NCBI GenBank assembly: GCA_039096225.1
Contig: JBBPEB010000007.1
Span: 1 to 64,000 of the forward strand
Source: Blastocystis sp. Blastoise
Lineage: Eukaryota > Sar > Bigyra > Opalinata > Blastocystidae
DNA length: 64,000 bases
Direction of reading: 5' to 3'
Below are positions 39,480-54,759 of this stretch, in pieces (the stretch's first letter is position 1; each line of letters starts with the position of its first letter). The translations under genes were made by a program, and so were the position numbers. The notes beneath the pieces were generated by a model. That model saw nothing but the letters and a program-made list of their open reading frames with translations. It was not told the DNA's origin and searched no databases.

Positions 39480-41522
39480 ATGAGTTCTCAAACAACCTTA
39501 GATACATGTTGTATATATTAAAAATTTTTTTTTGTTTCTAGTACAATAGACTATTTCATTATATATGTTTTATTTTAGTAGCTGATGAAAAAGCAACAAA
39601 AACAGAGTCTCCAATCGAGTGTTCTGATCATTCTGTTGAAAAGAAAGAAGTTGAGATGAATGTTAAAACAGAAATCAAAGAAGAAAGTAAACCCTCTGTT
39701 AAGGAAGAACAAAAAACTGAAGAGAAATCTGAAACTGAAATCAAACAAGAAAAAAGTATATATAGCATTATTATTATTTGTATTAATTGTATCTAAATGT
39801 TATTGACTATTATATATATATATATAGAACCTTATTATATTGGATGTCATACAAGTATAGCTGGAGGTTTATATAATGCAGCGAAAGAAGCGTCGTATTT
39901 AGGTGCTAATGCATTTGCACTCTTCTTAAAGTATATAGAATTATTTATATGAATAATCATAATATTATTATTTTAATTATAGTTGTGTTATTATATTTTT
40001 TATTTTTATAATTATAGTTGTGTTATTTTGTATTTTAATGTTATATTATAGTTGTATTATTATAGTTTTATTGTTATAATTATATTATTATTGTTATAAA
40101 TATATTGTTATTATTAGTTCTATAATTATACTTAATATTAAAACTATATATAGATCTCAAAAACAATGGGTAATGAAAGATATAGAAGAAGCAGATATTA
40201 AAGCATTCCAAAAAGAATGTCAAAAGAAAAGTATATTCTGTTTTTTATTCCATTATTATTACTCTTTTAATTATTATATAATTATATTAGTTTTGTGTAT
40301 TTATGTATTAGAGAATTTATTATATATTATGTAGAATATTTTTTTTATTAATTATATATATACATATATGTATATAGATATTCCTATGGAGGCCATTCTT
40401 CCTCACGCTAGTTACCTGTCGAATCTCGGTCAACCCGATAACGAGAAGAGAATGAAGAGTCAAGAAGCCTTTCTTGGGGAGGTGAAACGGGCAGAAGATC
40501 TTGGATTATTATATATTAATATTCATCCGGGTATGTTTATTGTTATTATGTTTATGTTTATGTTATTTATGTTTATTATTATTATTATTCTATTTTATAA
40601 TATATCTCAAGTCAATCAAATATTGAATAATATACATATTGTTTCTACTCTCTTTTATATACATGTTAATATATATATATATAGGATCTTCTACAGGTAA
40701 ATGTGATAGTGATGTCAGTATAAATCACATCGCCAACTGTATTAACGAAATACTTAAACAGACACATTCTGTTACTATCGTATATATATATTTATATTTA
40801 TTATTATTCTATTTATAATTATATATATATAATACTAATAATATATATAATAGGTTTTAGAGAATACAGCTGGAGCCGGAGGTACTATTGGAGTCAGTTT
40901 CAAACAAATTAATAGCATTATTAAAAAAGTTACAGATAAGACAAGAATAGGTGTTTGTATTGACACGTGTCATGCACATGCTTCAGGAATGAATTTAGCA
41001 AAGCCAGGATGTCTCTCTTCTCTTCTTGATTCCTTTGATAAAGAAATAGGTATTCATTATTTAAAAGGAATGCATCTTAATGACTCTATGGGTATATAAT
41101 GGTTATATATTTTTTATTTTATATATTTATTTAATTATATATATTTCATTTATTATATATATTTATTTTATTATTTTTTTTATTTTATTATATTTATTTT
41201 TTTATTTTATTATATTTATTTTATTATATATATTTCATTTATATACATATTTTATTATATATAATTATGTATATAATTTCTTCTCTTTACCCTCTACTGT
41301 TATTTCTTAGATATTTGCGGGAATAAAAAGGACCGTCATGCTCCCCTCGGTAACGGTACAATCGGTTTAGAAACATTCCGCGCCATTGTGAATGATGATC
41401 GTTGTCGCGGTATTCCTCTTATTCTAGAAACGCCTGGATCTAGAACGAATAAAACAAACACATATAATGATCAAAATTGGGCATATGAAATCGAATTATT
41501 AAGACAATTACAAGTATATAGT

Positions 41523-41553
<31 letters not shown>

Positions 41554-42051
41554 ATGTTTATTATGTTTATTATTATTATTATTATTATTATTTATTATAT
41601 TTATTATGTTTATTATTATGTTTATTATTATGTTTATTATTATGTTTATTATTATTATTATTATTATATTAATAAATAAATATATATAGGGAAAAGAAAC
41701 TGTACCATCAGATATAACGACAACTGTAAAGAACATTCTTAAGAATCGTGACGAGCCAGTGGTCAGTGATGATGAAGATCTTTTCGATAATAAGCCAATG
41801 AAAAAAGCACGTAAAACTGTAAAGAAACCTGCTATATCAAAGAAAGTAACGAAAAAAGAAGCTGAGAATGATGATAAAGAAGAAGAAGAAGAAGAAGAAG
41901 AAGAAGAAGAAGAAAAGCCAAAGAAAACGATCAAAAGAAAAGCAGCTCCTAGTATATATATAAAACATACTCTATTTGATACATGTACTATTTTATTATA
42001 TATTTGTAGAAAAAACTGCTAAAAAAACCAAGAACAGCAAGTCAAAAAAGT

Positions 42052-42089
<38 letters not shown>

Positions 42090-42119
42090 TCAATATCTCT
42101 CCAATCAGATGATGAATAA
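39480..42119 (+). CDS. APN1: AP endonuclease, endonuclease IV family (Apn1/Nfo)
   Basis: Ten exons: 39,480-39,510, 39,579-39,755, 39,828-39,930, 40,154-40,230, 40,378-40,530, 40,685-40,779, 40,854-41,091, 41,311-41,513, 41,690-41,951 and 42,010-42,119, 482 aa. All nine zinc/active-site ligands of E. coli endonuclease IV are present with identical spacing: H139 (PHASY), H179 (NIHPG), E215 (ENTAG), D249 and H252 (DTCH), H286 (HLND), D299 and H301 (DRH) and E331 (LETPG). The enzyme cuts DNA at abasic sites in base excision repair. Outside the core it has a charged Lys/Glu N-terminal extension of about 65 residues and a C-terminal tail with Lys-rich nuclear-localisation-like motifs, a run of 12 Glu and a run of 11 Asp. 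Confidence 0.96.
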
Positions 42120-42771
42120 ACTATTTATTCATATTCTATTCTTCTAATTTAATTATAATTTTCATTTCCTTTTCATTTAAAAATATATATATTTTTCATG
42201 TATCTACATATGTATCCACATCATTTATATTATATTTATTTCTGATTAACAATAAAAATTTAATTTATGATCTTCTTAAATAACATAATCAATTAAAATA
42301 TTTGCTTTTGTCACTTCACTCTATTTAATATGCATTTAACTCGTACCAATATACACATTTACCAAATTTTCTTTATTAAACTGCTTATTTCACTTCATAA
42401 TGAAATAAACCTTTCATTCTACAAAGCAATAAATACATTGTGATGGAACAAAAATATCATTATAATGAAATAATAGATAAAAATACAAAAAGTGCCTGAA
42501 AATGGCTGAGAATTCATTTTTGTGTGAAGAACAACTGTCATTTTGGCATCGCCATCCTCTTCCCATAGAAAGAACCCTACCTCGGAAGAGATTCACTGTA
42601 CGGCTTGAACCCAAAAAACATAAAACTGGCTCTTTTCCATAATCTGTATCCCAAGAGAGTTTTCATGACGAATACTTGAAAAACTTCCAGTAAATCAGGT
42701 TTTATTTTTCTGTGTTTACATTTGTTATTCGTTATTGTTGTGGTTTTCTTGTTAATTCAAATATATTATTC
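42120..42771. other. Intergenic stretch upstream of ALG11
   Basis: Holds the conserved block element at 42,557-42,672, within a local GC-richer island (42,480-42,700). The minus-strand frame at 42,414-42,614 overlaps it and is not called. Confidence 0.5.
42557..42672 (+). promoter_or_regulatory. Conserved block element upstream of ALG11
   Basis: CTCTTCCCATAGAAAG (42,557-42,572), AAAACTGG (42,622-42,629) and a 27-nt block at 42,646-42,672 beginning GTATCCCAA and ending ATGACGAA. The last block matches 31,061-31,087 at 21 of 27 positions, with five of the six changes being transitions. Here CTCTTCC also pairs with GGAAGAG at 42,584-42,590. The last block is 100 nt before the ALG11 start codon. 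Confidence 0.4.
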
Positions 42772-44132
42772 ATGGAAACCATTTTGAAACTATTTGTCGC
42801 AATTATAAGGTATTTAATTAATAATTAATAGACAATTAATGCAATTAATAGTAATGTGATTATTTATATTGTATTATTTGTTGTTTTAACATTGATTTAT
42901 TGGAGGCAGATATATTTTCCTAAAAGAAAATACACAAATAAGAATAGAAAAGGACTTACAATAGGTGTTTTCCATCCTTATGCCAATGCAGGCGGTGGTG
43001 GCGAAAAGGTTTTATGGGTTGTGTTGAAAGCATTAGAAGAATTATCAAAGTATATATATATTTATTTATTTATTCTTGTTATTTAAATTATTCATTTTAG
43101 GAATTATCCAATAAATGTGTTGTTGTATACTGGAGATAAAGAATCTTTATTAGAAATGCTTGAGAAAACAAATTCAATTTTTCATATTGATATTGATACA
43201 AATATTTTACCCATTAAAGTGATATATCTACAAAAACGTGATCTCATTGAACCCTCAAGGTATATATATACATAGATATACTGAGCAATTGAACCTTTGT
43301 ATTATTACGTATTCTTTATTAAAAGAATTATTTTGGTTTTATAATAGTATTATAATATTTGTTTAATAATAACATTCTATATTTTTTTTATGAAAATGAT
43401 ATGACTATGTATTCTATAATAATATTATTAATATAATAATTCTGAATAAACTATATTGTTTTCATTAGTATAATACTACTATATATATATAGATACCCTC
43501 ATTTTACTATACTATGTCAATCCTTAGGATCAATAGTTTTAGGATTTGAAGCTCTTTCTCTTGCTGTTCCTGATATATTCCTTGATACTATCGGTATATA
43601 GATATATATAAAGTATATTATGTTGTATTAGAAAAAATAATATTATTAAATTATATCTATATATATAATTCTATTGTTATAACTAGAAAATAAGAATGAA
43701 ATAATAATTATTATTATTACTATATATATATATATATAGGTTTAGGGTTTACTTACCCTCTAGCCAAGTATATATGTTGTTGTAAAGTGATAACCTATAC
43801 TCATTATCCAATTATATCGACAGATATGCTGGAAAGAGTACAAAATAGAGAATCAGCTGTGAATAATAATATTGCTATTTCAAATAGTCCATTCTTATCT
43901 ACTATGAAACTCATGTATATTATTATTATTATTATATATAAGATCAATTTTATTTATATTTCCCTATAAATGATTTCTCTATTTATTATCTATACTAATA
44001 TAGTTATTATTATATGTTTGCTTCCCTTTATAAAATGGCGGGAAGATGTGCAGATCTAGTATTTGCTAATAGCACATTTACATATAATAATCTTATTACA
44101 CTGTGGAATATGCCCAATAGTATATATATATA

Positions 44133-44213
<81 letters not shown>

Positions 44214-45248
44214 GAAACCATACGATTATATCCTCCCTGTGATGTAGACCCATTTGAGTCTTTTTCTGTGGATTCCCGTGAGAATATTATTCTTTCTATA
44301 GGTCAATTCCGTCCTGAAAAAGATCATAAGAAACAATTACTTGCCTTCAGAAGATTCCTAGATAATAGTATATCTATATATAACTCTTTTTATAATTCTT
44401 TCATGATATTATTATATTATAATTCTTTATTTATTTGAATACATTATGATATATATACTATAGAATTATTCATTAGTTTATTCTATTTTATTCTATATTT
44501 ACATATATATATTTATTTATATTTATTATATATCTATATATATATAGATGATGAATATAGTGATATGAGATTAGTATTAATTGGTGGCGCTCGAAATAAA
44601 GAGGATAAAGAGAGAGTGGAGCAACTAAAACAATTAGTTAATGAATTAGATATGAATAACAAAGTCATCTTTGAAGTCAATGTATAGTATTATAGGTTTA
44701 TTATATGTTTATTATATATTTATTATATATTTATTATATGTTTATTATATGTTTATTATATACTTATTATTATGTTTATTATGTTTATTATATCTATTAT
44801 TAACATTATTAATTATATTTATTATATATTTATTATTATATAGGCTCCTTTCGACACTCTACTTCGCTATATGCAGACATCTCTTATAGGTATACATACT
44901 ATGAGAAAAGAACACTTTGGTATCTCTATTGTCGAAATGATGGCTTCAGGATTGATTATGATTGGTCATAATTCTGGAGGTCCAAAAGATGATATTATTG
45001 TTCCTGCATATCCCCCTCATTTCTTAACGGTATCTCCTATTGCTAAATCTCCAAGTGAAACACAAATCGAAGCATGCGGATTCTTAGCGGAAACCGTTAA
45101 TGAATATAGTGACACTATTGAATACATAGTGACGCATCCTAACATTCGAAACACAATCATTAAGAATGCTCGAAATAAAGTGAATTCTTTTTCAACAGAA
45201 GAATTTATTAAACAATTTAATCTTATTTTTGAAAATTATCTCAAATAA
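42772..45248 (+). CDS. ALG11: ALG11 alpha-1,2-mannosyltransferase
   Basis: Nine exons: 42,772-42,809, 42,852-43,049, 43,101-43,259, 43,493-43,593, 43,740-43,914, 44,004-44,119, 44,215-44,367, 44,548-44,681 and 44,844-45,248, 492 aa, the length of human ALG11. An N-terminal hydrophobic segment spans exons 1 and 2. GT4-family features follow: [50 protein letters not shown] and the nucleotide-sugar site [20 protein letters not shown] followed by [10 protein letters not shown]. It adds the fourth and fifth mannoses to the dolichol-linked glycan on the cytosolic face of the ER. The small first exon was chosen because it completes the membrane anchor and splices in phase. Confidence 0.95.
44131..44212 (+). 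repeat. (ATT)n microsatellite in an ALG11 intron
   Basis: More than 24 ATT repeats in the 95-nt intron at 44,120-44,214. It yields false Ile-run and Asn-run frames. Confidence 0.9.
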
Positions 45249-45787
45249 ATATATATAATATATATATAATATATTCTTTTTTTTTAACCAAATAAATATA
45301 TTCCTTATGTCTATTTTACTTTTATTTATATATTAATGTTTTATTTTTAATTATCTATTACATATATATATACATTTATTTATTTAGTTTTATTTCCTAT
45401 TTTATTGTTCATGAGTAATCTTTATATATATATGAATTATTTTGTTAATTTTATCATTATTATTTACGCAATAGACCATTTACATAAAATAATTATATAT
45501 ATTTCATTAATATTGAAATATCCTCATCTATTCATGTATCAATATACACAATTATGATTCTATATAATAATAGAATAGTTTCTCAATATCAAAAAACATT
45601 TCATATATCATCTTTCAATATAATATAATACTTATTTCTTATAGCTATTGGAATTAATTAGCAAAACAATAACAATTCAATTCAGTTATAATTATAATAT
45701 AAGAAATAATTAATATTAAATATATATAGTTTGAAATAAGTATATACATATTATAGTTGAAATAAAATAATCTATATAATTTTCATT
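45249..45787. other. Intergenic stretch between convergent ALG11 and TRAPPC5
   Basis: AT-rich 3' flanking sequence of two convergent genes; nothing else seen. Confidence 0.5.
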
Positions 45788-46656
45788 TTATATTTCTTCT
45801 TCTCTTTCCATGACTTCAGGAGCAAAAGAAACAAGATAAATAGTACCTAATGATTTAGGATTATCTCCATTATTATAAGCAGTGACTTCACAATTAAAAC
45901 CCGAAGAAACTAAAATACCATGAATAATACCAGCACAATAAGCACAACAATTCAATTCACCTAAATCCTATATAAATAATATATTTAATATATAATATAT
46001 AAAATAATATATTTAATATAATAATAAAAAACAAAAATATAATAATAAAAAACAAAAATATAATAATAAAAAACAAAAATATAATAATAAAAAACAAAAA
46101 TATTATAATAAAACAAAAAAATATAATAATACAATAATATACTTTAGGGACACTTATATATTTATTAAATAAAGGATTTTTATCGGTTATAAAGAAATCA
46201 TTTTTATTTTCAGAACTTGTATCTAAAGAATCAGCATTTTTTCCAAATAAATATTGCCAACAAACAGTAGAAACAAATTGAAGAGCATCTGATATTCTAT
46301 TCAATCGTGTTGAAGTCTTGTTTCGTAAAGAAATTAATTCAACAACTTTATAACCTACATTAAATCCACATTGATTTAATCTATATATATTGAAATAGAA
46401 AAAAAGTCATTTTTATGTATATTCACGTTTGAAATTAATAAAAAATATAATAATATTGAATTATCAACATGAAATTTTTAAAAAAATACTTTTGTTCTAA
46501 ACCTTGAACTCCTGATGTTCTTCTACGTTGATAGCTCACTAGAGCACTGAATAAATATCCAAATGTACTATCGTTAATTGTAAAGTTATTTGATGTTAAA
46601 GGCTTTGATAAAATGGAATCATCTCCTCTTTTAGAAAAATGTATTTGTGAATCCAT
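45788..46656 (-). CDS. TRAPPC5: TRAPP complex subunit 5 (Trs31)
   Basis: Three exons: 46,656-46,490, 46,380-46,143 and 45,967-45,788, 194 aa (human 188). The Bet3-like fold is recognised by SKPLTSN...FGYLFSALVSYQ near the N-terminus, ELISLRNKTSTRLNRI, CWQYLFGK, then NPLFNKYISVPKDLGELNCC followed by AGIIHGILVSSGF. It is a core subunit of the TRAPP tethering complex, the exchange factor for Rab1/Ypt1 in ER-to-Golgi traffic. The second intron (about 175 nt) is made of an imperfect AT-rich tandem repeat of about 20 bp. Confidence 0.93.
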
Positions 46657-47993
46657 AATTATACGTATTAAAAGATGTTTAAGAAAGAATAAAAAGATAC
46701 ACTTTTTATATTAAATTGAATTTTCAAGATTATTGTGAGTTACAAAGGTCTAAAATCAAAATAACGTTGTTTATTGTCGAAATTCATTTTTTATTTTTAT
46801 TCAATGATGCATTTCTATATTTCTCTGTTTTTAGAGATTTCTAATATTTTGCCATTCATTTACAGCCATACAATAAGCAAATATTTTTATTATAAGAACG
46901 TATTATAATATCATTAGGTTGTATGTTCTCGAGTATCTTTATTAATAATGTTTTTATTGTTTAGAAGAGTTCTTCATATCCATCAATACATACTATTCGG
47001 AACAAAAATCAAAAGAAAAGAAAACGCTTTAATGTTTTATATATAAAACAAAAATAAATAAAAAACAAATACTAGATATAGAAGAGCTTTATAAAGATGA
47101 TAAATAATTAATAACAGAAATACTATTTGCTTTCCAACAACAAAATATAAGTCAAGAAAAGAAAAAAAAACAAATAACAATTTTAAAAAAACTTTATAAA
47201 ATAATAGTAAATAAACAATATTTTAACAATATATTCGTTAAATTTTTTAAATTAAATAATTAAGAAAATATATATATATTTAAAAAATGTAAATATAGTA
47301 TATACATAGTATATAAAACTATACTTATTCTTTAAATAATAATTAATTTTGGCATAATGAAAAAAGAAATAACAATGATAATATATTATAAACAGAACAA
47401 ATTTTAAAAAAAGAATGTAATATGAACAACATAATGGATAAGAATTACTTTATAAATAAAAGATAATATATCAATATATATACATTTACGATAATAAAAA
47501 CGAAATATTATTAAAATGAAAAAAAAAATAATAAAATAATTTTAAAAAAAATAATGAATGCGAATTAAGAATGTAAATAAAAAAAAAAGAAAAAAGAAAT
47601 CAATAATATAAGAAATTATTGATATATAGAGAGAAATAGAACAATGAAAAACTGAATATAATAAAATATTTAACAAAAAAAAAGTAAATATATATATATA
47701 TATATAGTTGAAGAATGAATTCAAATGAATATTATGGAAAAACAATGAACTCGAAAAAAAACTAGTAATAAATATAAATAGAAAACAACAGGAAATAAGA
47801 CAGTAAGAGAAAGGATAGTAATAAATTACAGAGATAGACAGTATTTAGTTGAAAATAATAAAGTATGTTACAAAAGGAATCATATATAGATATATAGATA
47901 TATATATTTGAATATATATATAATATATTTTAAAAAATGAATATATATAATAATATATATAGAATATATAAATCATATAAATAAGATATATAT
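46657..47993. other. Long intergenic stretch
   Basis: A-rich on the + strand, especially 47,000-47,900, with no open frame, exon-like block or RNA fold I can support. The minus-strand frame at 47,542-47,745 is low-complexity. Confidence 0.5.
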
Positions 47994-50170
47994 TTATTGT
48001 CTAATAAAAACTTCTATATCTTCTACTTTAAAGAATGATTTCGATTGTTTAGGTTCTAGATCTATATATAGACTTGATTTATAAATAGGATGTTGTTCAT
48101 AGACAGGATCTTGATCATCAAACATAATATGACTATAACTATTACTATTACAATCATCACTGATACAAATACCACAATTAAAACAAGGACCCCAATTCCT
48201 ATTATACCGAAGAGCATCATATTTCTGATTATTCTTATATTGAGAAGGAACAATATGATGAGGATTCTGTAACGTAAATAAAAACGCATTCTTATCATAT
48301 ATACTAGTCCAATCTATAGTGATATTATATAGTTTATATTATAGTATTATAGTATTATATTATATTATATTATATTATATTATATTATATTATATTATTT
48401 ATGTTATTTTATTATATAATAATTATTATATAATAATTATTATATAAAAATAAATAAAATATATAAATAATATAAATAATATAACACAACTATCATCATT
48501 CAATCTTAACAAATAAACTTATTATATACCTTTATCTTCAGTGGATTTCCATCCCACTTGTGAATAGCCTCCAAATATACAGGGTATTTTATTACTATAG
48601 CATTTCACTATAAGAATCGTTTCTCCCTTATTATCACAACGGCGATGGAATTCTTTCGATTTATAACCATCGAATCGACCACTATATAAATTATATAACA
48701 TATATTATATAGAATATATAATATAAGCTATATATAACACATTAAAAATATCAATCATTATATAATATTATAAACTACAAAATATATATACGAATAAACA
48801 AGTTTCCATTGTTTGTCCATTCCTGTCCATTCTAATAGTTTCTGTGAATAATAATTAGTTAATAATAAACTTGAAGGAAAAGAGAATTCAGGATGAGGTA
48901 ATACTACACATTGAAGTGTTTGATTCATTGTATCTTGTACGTTATGTACAATTGTCATTGTTTCTTGCATCTTCATATCTTGTTGTTGTAATAAAACTAC
49001 AGCACTATTTTTAATAGTTCCTAAAGACTGATTAACACCTTCATTCTTCTTCTGTATAGCATCTTCTTGAGATTTTAATAATAACTTTGTCTTTTGAGAT
49101 AAATCTGCTATAATATTCTTAATGGATTCCTGATGACTATCCATTCGTTGTTTATGATCTAAAAGAAGGGTTTCTGTTCTCTTTTGAATAGCATTCACTG
49201 TCTGTAATAAACCATCTTTCTGATTCGTCATTATAGACATTTGAGTATTTAATATATTCTCACTATTCGTTTGAAACATAGAAATCGATTCTGTTAACTT
49301 ATCTTTCTCAACTTTTAATGTATTCTCTTCTTGCTTATTCATAGTATCAATAGTACCTTGAAATACTTCAAAAGCTTCTTCTAATATTTGATATTGAGTA
49401 TTCGATTTTTCTTCTTGATCATTCAATCGTTTTGTTGTTGTTGCTTCTACTGTATCCATTGTCTCCACTACAATCTGCTGTATATTCTCCATTTTCTGTT
49501 CTTGATCTTTTAACATAGCTTCAAATTTTGGACGAACACCATATAAAACTTTAGTAACAATATCATTCTGTTTTTGAAATTTATTTTCTTGTTCAATTAA
49601 ACGTTTATCAGTTTTTGAATCTAATGTCTCCGTTTGATTCTTTACATAAGCAATATCTTCTTTTAATTCAATAATATCTTTCTGAATATAATCCATCTGA
49701 TTCTTAATAATATCTAAACATTGCATAAACATATTTTCATGACGTTCATCCACTCTCTTTTGACTTTCAATATAACCAAGTTGAATATCAATTTCTGGAG
49801 GTATAGGAACTCTAAAATATGTCAAATCAGCTTTCAATTCTTCTAATTGTTCTTTTGTTTTTCTATCTAAATTCACATACTTTCCTTCTAAGTACATTAA
49901 TGCAGAACCCATATTAATTTCAGAATAATCAATAAAAACACAACCAGAATCAGTACGTTTTGTCGGATCCATATAATATTCATAAAATAAAGTATTTGGA
50001 TATAATGATAAAGTAGTCACAGGAACATGGAATCGGCCTGTTTGACATTGACCTACAAAAGTAGCTTCACCTGGAATAGCATCTATATGTTCAGAATGAC
50101 TTTGCTGGCTATGAGGAGAACCATCAGTTACACGACTTCTTCTTGAAGAAAACATAAGATTAGAATGCAA
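47994..50170 (-). CDS. BTB-coiled-coil-TLDc protein C
   Basis: Three exons: 50,170-48,792, 48,681-48,530 and 48,313-47,994 (introns 110 and 216 nt), 616 aa. After a Ser/Arg-rich start, residues about 40-125 form a KCTD-like BTB fold (FHVPVTTLSLYPNTLFYEYY...FIDYSEINMGSALMYLEGK). Residues about 130-410 are a long coiled coil rich in Gln, Glu and Lys with heptad-like spacing. The C-terminal 190 residues are a TLDc domain: MDKQWKLVYSGRFDGYKSKE, FHRRCDNKGETILIVK, CIFGGYS, FLFTLQNPHHIVPSQY and a closing FKVEDIEVFIR. The middle exon is 152 nt, exactly as in protein A. The coiled coil suggests a higher-order assembly with BTB-mediated contacts. Its start codon lies 163 bp from that of the divergent TLDc gene B. 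Confidence 0.88.
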
Positions 50171-50333
50171 TAAAAGTATTTATTCCTAACAACCACGAAT
50201 GAAATGTTTATATTTTTTCTCTTGGAATTCGTTTCACAGAAAAATAAAAAATTTAAACGTTATTTACGATTTTATTTTGGGGAATCTATTTTTTATAGAT
50301 AATCTTTATTAATATTGTGTTTATATCAAACAT

Positions 50334-52169
<1,836 letters not shown>

Positions 52170-52717
52170 TTCTCATTTATTTTATTAAATGAATTATTTA
52201 TTTTATTTCTTATTATTATTGACCTAAATTTATTTTTTTCTTTAAATAATTATATTCTATTATTTTCTGCATATTTTCACTTATTTCTAATAGACTCAAT
52301 ATATATATATTTGTTTTTTTATTTGCCATTTCCTTAAAATATACAATTATATTTAATTATTTATATATATGTTAAAAACAACATTGTTTTAGTAATCACT
52401 TAACAGTTATATCTTTTTATTTATTTGAAATCTTAAAATGAATTCATGTTTTCGTCAATTGTATCAATTCTTTTTTTATATTTTTCAATTGACACAAATT
52501 CAAAACGCTTTGTTTGAATATTTCCTTTAACTTTTTGTGAATTATAAGTTGAAAATTTTTATTAACTCATGAAAAATTAACTAAATAAGAAAATTTATTG
52601 CTTGCTGTCAGACAAATAACTCATTTTCTATAATTTTCTCTAATCCAAGTATATTATTTATAAAAAAATAACATATATTAAAAAAAAATTAATTTTCTAC
52701 CAAAATAACAAAAAGAT
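52170..52717. other. Intergenic stretch
   Basis: AT-rich sequence downstream of TLDc gene B up to the tRNA gene; nothing else seen. Confidence 0.5.
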
Positions 52718-52791
52718 TGCTCACAACCGGGATCGAACCGGCGACCCCCGCGTTATTAGCACGGTGCTCTGACCGACTGAGCTATGCGAGC
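52718..52791 (-). tRNA. tRNA-Ile (anticodon AAT)
   Basis: Cloverleaf on the minus strand: acceptor GCTCGCA/TGTGAGC with one G-T pair, D arm GCTC-AGTCGGTCA-GAGC, anticodon arm CCGTG-CTAATAA-CGCGG with anticodon AAT, and T arm GCCGG-TTCGATC-CCGGT. No intron. A run of five T follows as a pol III terminator. Far richer in GC than its surroundings. Confidence 0.97.
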
Positions 52792-52976
52792 TTGAATCCT
52801 TATTTTATTTGTCATTATTTATGGTATACTCCATTAATACACTACTGTAATAATTATTTATAATTTTTTATATACTTTCAAATGTCGATATATTATAATT
52901 ATCTCTTTTTTATATTAAAACAAACGCAACAAAATGATTCATCTTCGTCATATATATATATGTTAATACAATAAAA

Positions 52977-54435
52977 TTAATTTTTCTTTCCTAATTTTTT
53001 ATTCTTATTAAAAGAAGCGAGAACGGCGTCCATTGTTGTTGCTCTAAAGCCTCCTTTCTCTAATGCATAGACACCCTCAATAGTAGACCCCCCAGGACTA
53101 CATACTTGATCTCGAAGAACATCTATAAGAAACAGAAGTAATAGCAAGATAACATTAAGAAGTTTTTAAGAATATAAATTGACATTTTAAAATATATATT
53201 ATAGTTAAAATATATATAGAACAATAATAAAATATTGAATAGATATGGAAATGAAGATTGTAAAGTATATTCATATAGAAAATACTTAATTTGATTTATT
53301 TAGATGTTATATATATATATATATAAGACATAAACACTCAAATATACAGGATATATAAAGAGTACAAATAATAAAAAAAAAAGAATAATAATAATAATAT
53401 ATATATATATATACCAGGGTGTTGTTTAGTTTGTAAAACCATTTCAGCACTACCCTTTAACATTTGAGAGGCTAATTGAATCGCCATTTCCCGCGGTAAT
53501 CCAGTAAAAACACCAGCATCCGCAAGAGCATCTATAAACATAAATGCAAAAGCTGGTCCACAACCTGTTAATGTAGTAAATGCTATATATATATATAGAT
53601 TATTTATTACTATTCTATATTATTAGAGTAAATGAAATAGCAATTATTATATAATATATATATATATTTAATTGATCTTATAGACATAAAAATAATGTTA
53701 TGAATACTATTATATGTATATTTATAATAAAAAATGATTCACAATCATAATAAGACTATTCAATATATAACCAAATAAAAGCAATAAACAGTATAATGTA
53801 TTATATAATGATGGTTAACATAAAAACAAGTATTATAATGACTATAATGTACCATCAAGAGAAGATTCAGAGACTGTGAATACTTTTCCTAAAGAAGAAA
53901 ACAGCTGAATAACATGATCTACATGACTTTGTAAAGTAGATTTATGAGCAGATAAACCGAAAATTCCTTCTTTAACAAGACAGGGTGTATTTGGATTCAA
54001 ACGAATAATACCTGCACCTTTTGGAGAAATCTATAGATTTTACGATTCATATATCTTTATCAAAAATTACAGAATCATATAGTGTATCAAGAGTAACTCC
54101 TGCTGCTATTGAAATAAATAATTTGTTAGAAGAGAACGATTCTTCTGATGATAACGGAGATTCAATCATTTGAAGCAATATATGAGGCTTAACGCAAAGA
54201 ACAATGATAGAACAATTATCAACTAATGACTCAATTGAATGAAATTCTTCAATATTCATAGATTTGTAATCATCTCTGTACTTCTCACTTATATGATAAG
54301 CACCAATTTCTTCACTTTTATATGTGTTTGTAGAAACAAATCCCTTGACAATGGCTTTATGGACAATAAATAATATAGATATGAATTCATACCTGTAGCC
54401 ATATTACCGCATCCAATAAATCCGATAGCTTTCAT
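52977..54435 (-). CDS. Pyrroline-5-carboxylate reductase
   Basis: Five exons: 54,435-54,393, 54,354-54,071, 54,030-53,853, 53,582-53,415 and 53,122-52,977, 272 aa. The N-terminal [14 protein letters not shown] is the Rossmann GxGxM dinucleotide site. Family motifs follow: [39 protein letters not shown]...ALADAG, and the C-terminal [20 protein letters not shown] that binds substrate. It makes L-proline from pyrroline-5-carboxylate with NAD(P)H. The third exon only joins in phase if the 40-nt intron at 54,031-54,070 is removed; the frame read straight through hits a TGA. Introns 3 and 4 (270 and 292 nt) are long for this region. Confidence 0.96.
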
Positions 54436-54759
54436 TCTTTAATACTAAATAATTAAAAGAAATCTGTGTTCCTTTGATTTTTTTTAATTAATGTTTAAAT
54501 ATGCATATTTTGTCATTGTTTTTCTGAAATGTTTTATTAAACATAAAATATGTGTCAAATAATGATATTCTTTTATATCAAATATGAAAGATTGAGATGT
54601 CACAAAAAAATATATTCTTGTTTAAATACTGTTTATTATTTACAACATTTATTGTCTAAATCATAGAAATAATTCTATCATATTTATAATTTCAAAAAAA
54701 AAAAATCAGATTTTTAAACCAAAAAATGAGAAGCGTAAATTTTTCATATTGTAATTTCT
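54436..54759. other. Intergenic stretch
   Basis: Short AT-rich gap between two minus-strand genes; presumably 5' flank of the reductase. Nothing specific seen. Confidence 0.5.

Noticed and set aside
41440-41934. 164-aa minus frame with a Ser run
   Set aside because: Antisense of the Glu run and exon 9 of the endonuclease IV gene.
42414-42614. 66-aa minus frame
   Set aside because: Overlaps the same block element; no homology and no splice context.
54031-54070. In-frame TGA in the reductase as a sign of a pseudogene
   Set aside because: The stop lies inside a 40-nt GTAATT...CTATAG intron whose removal joins the family sequence in phase.
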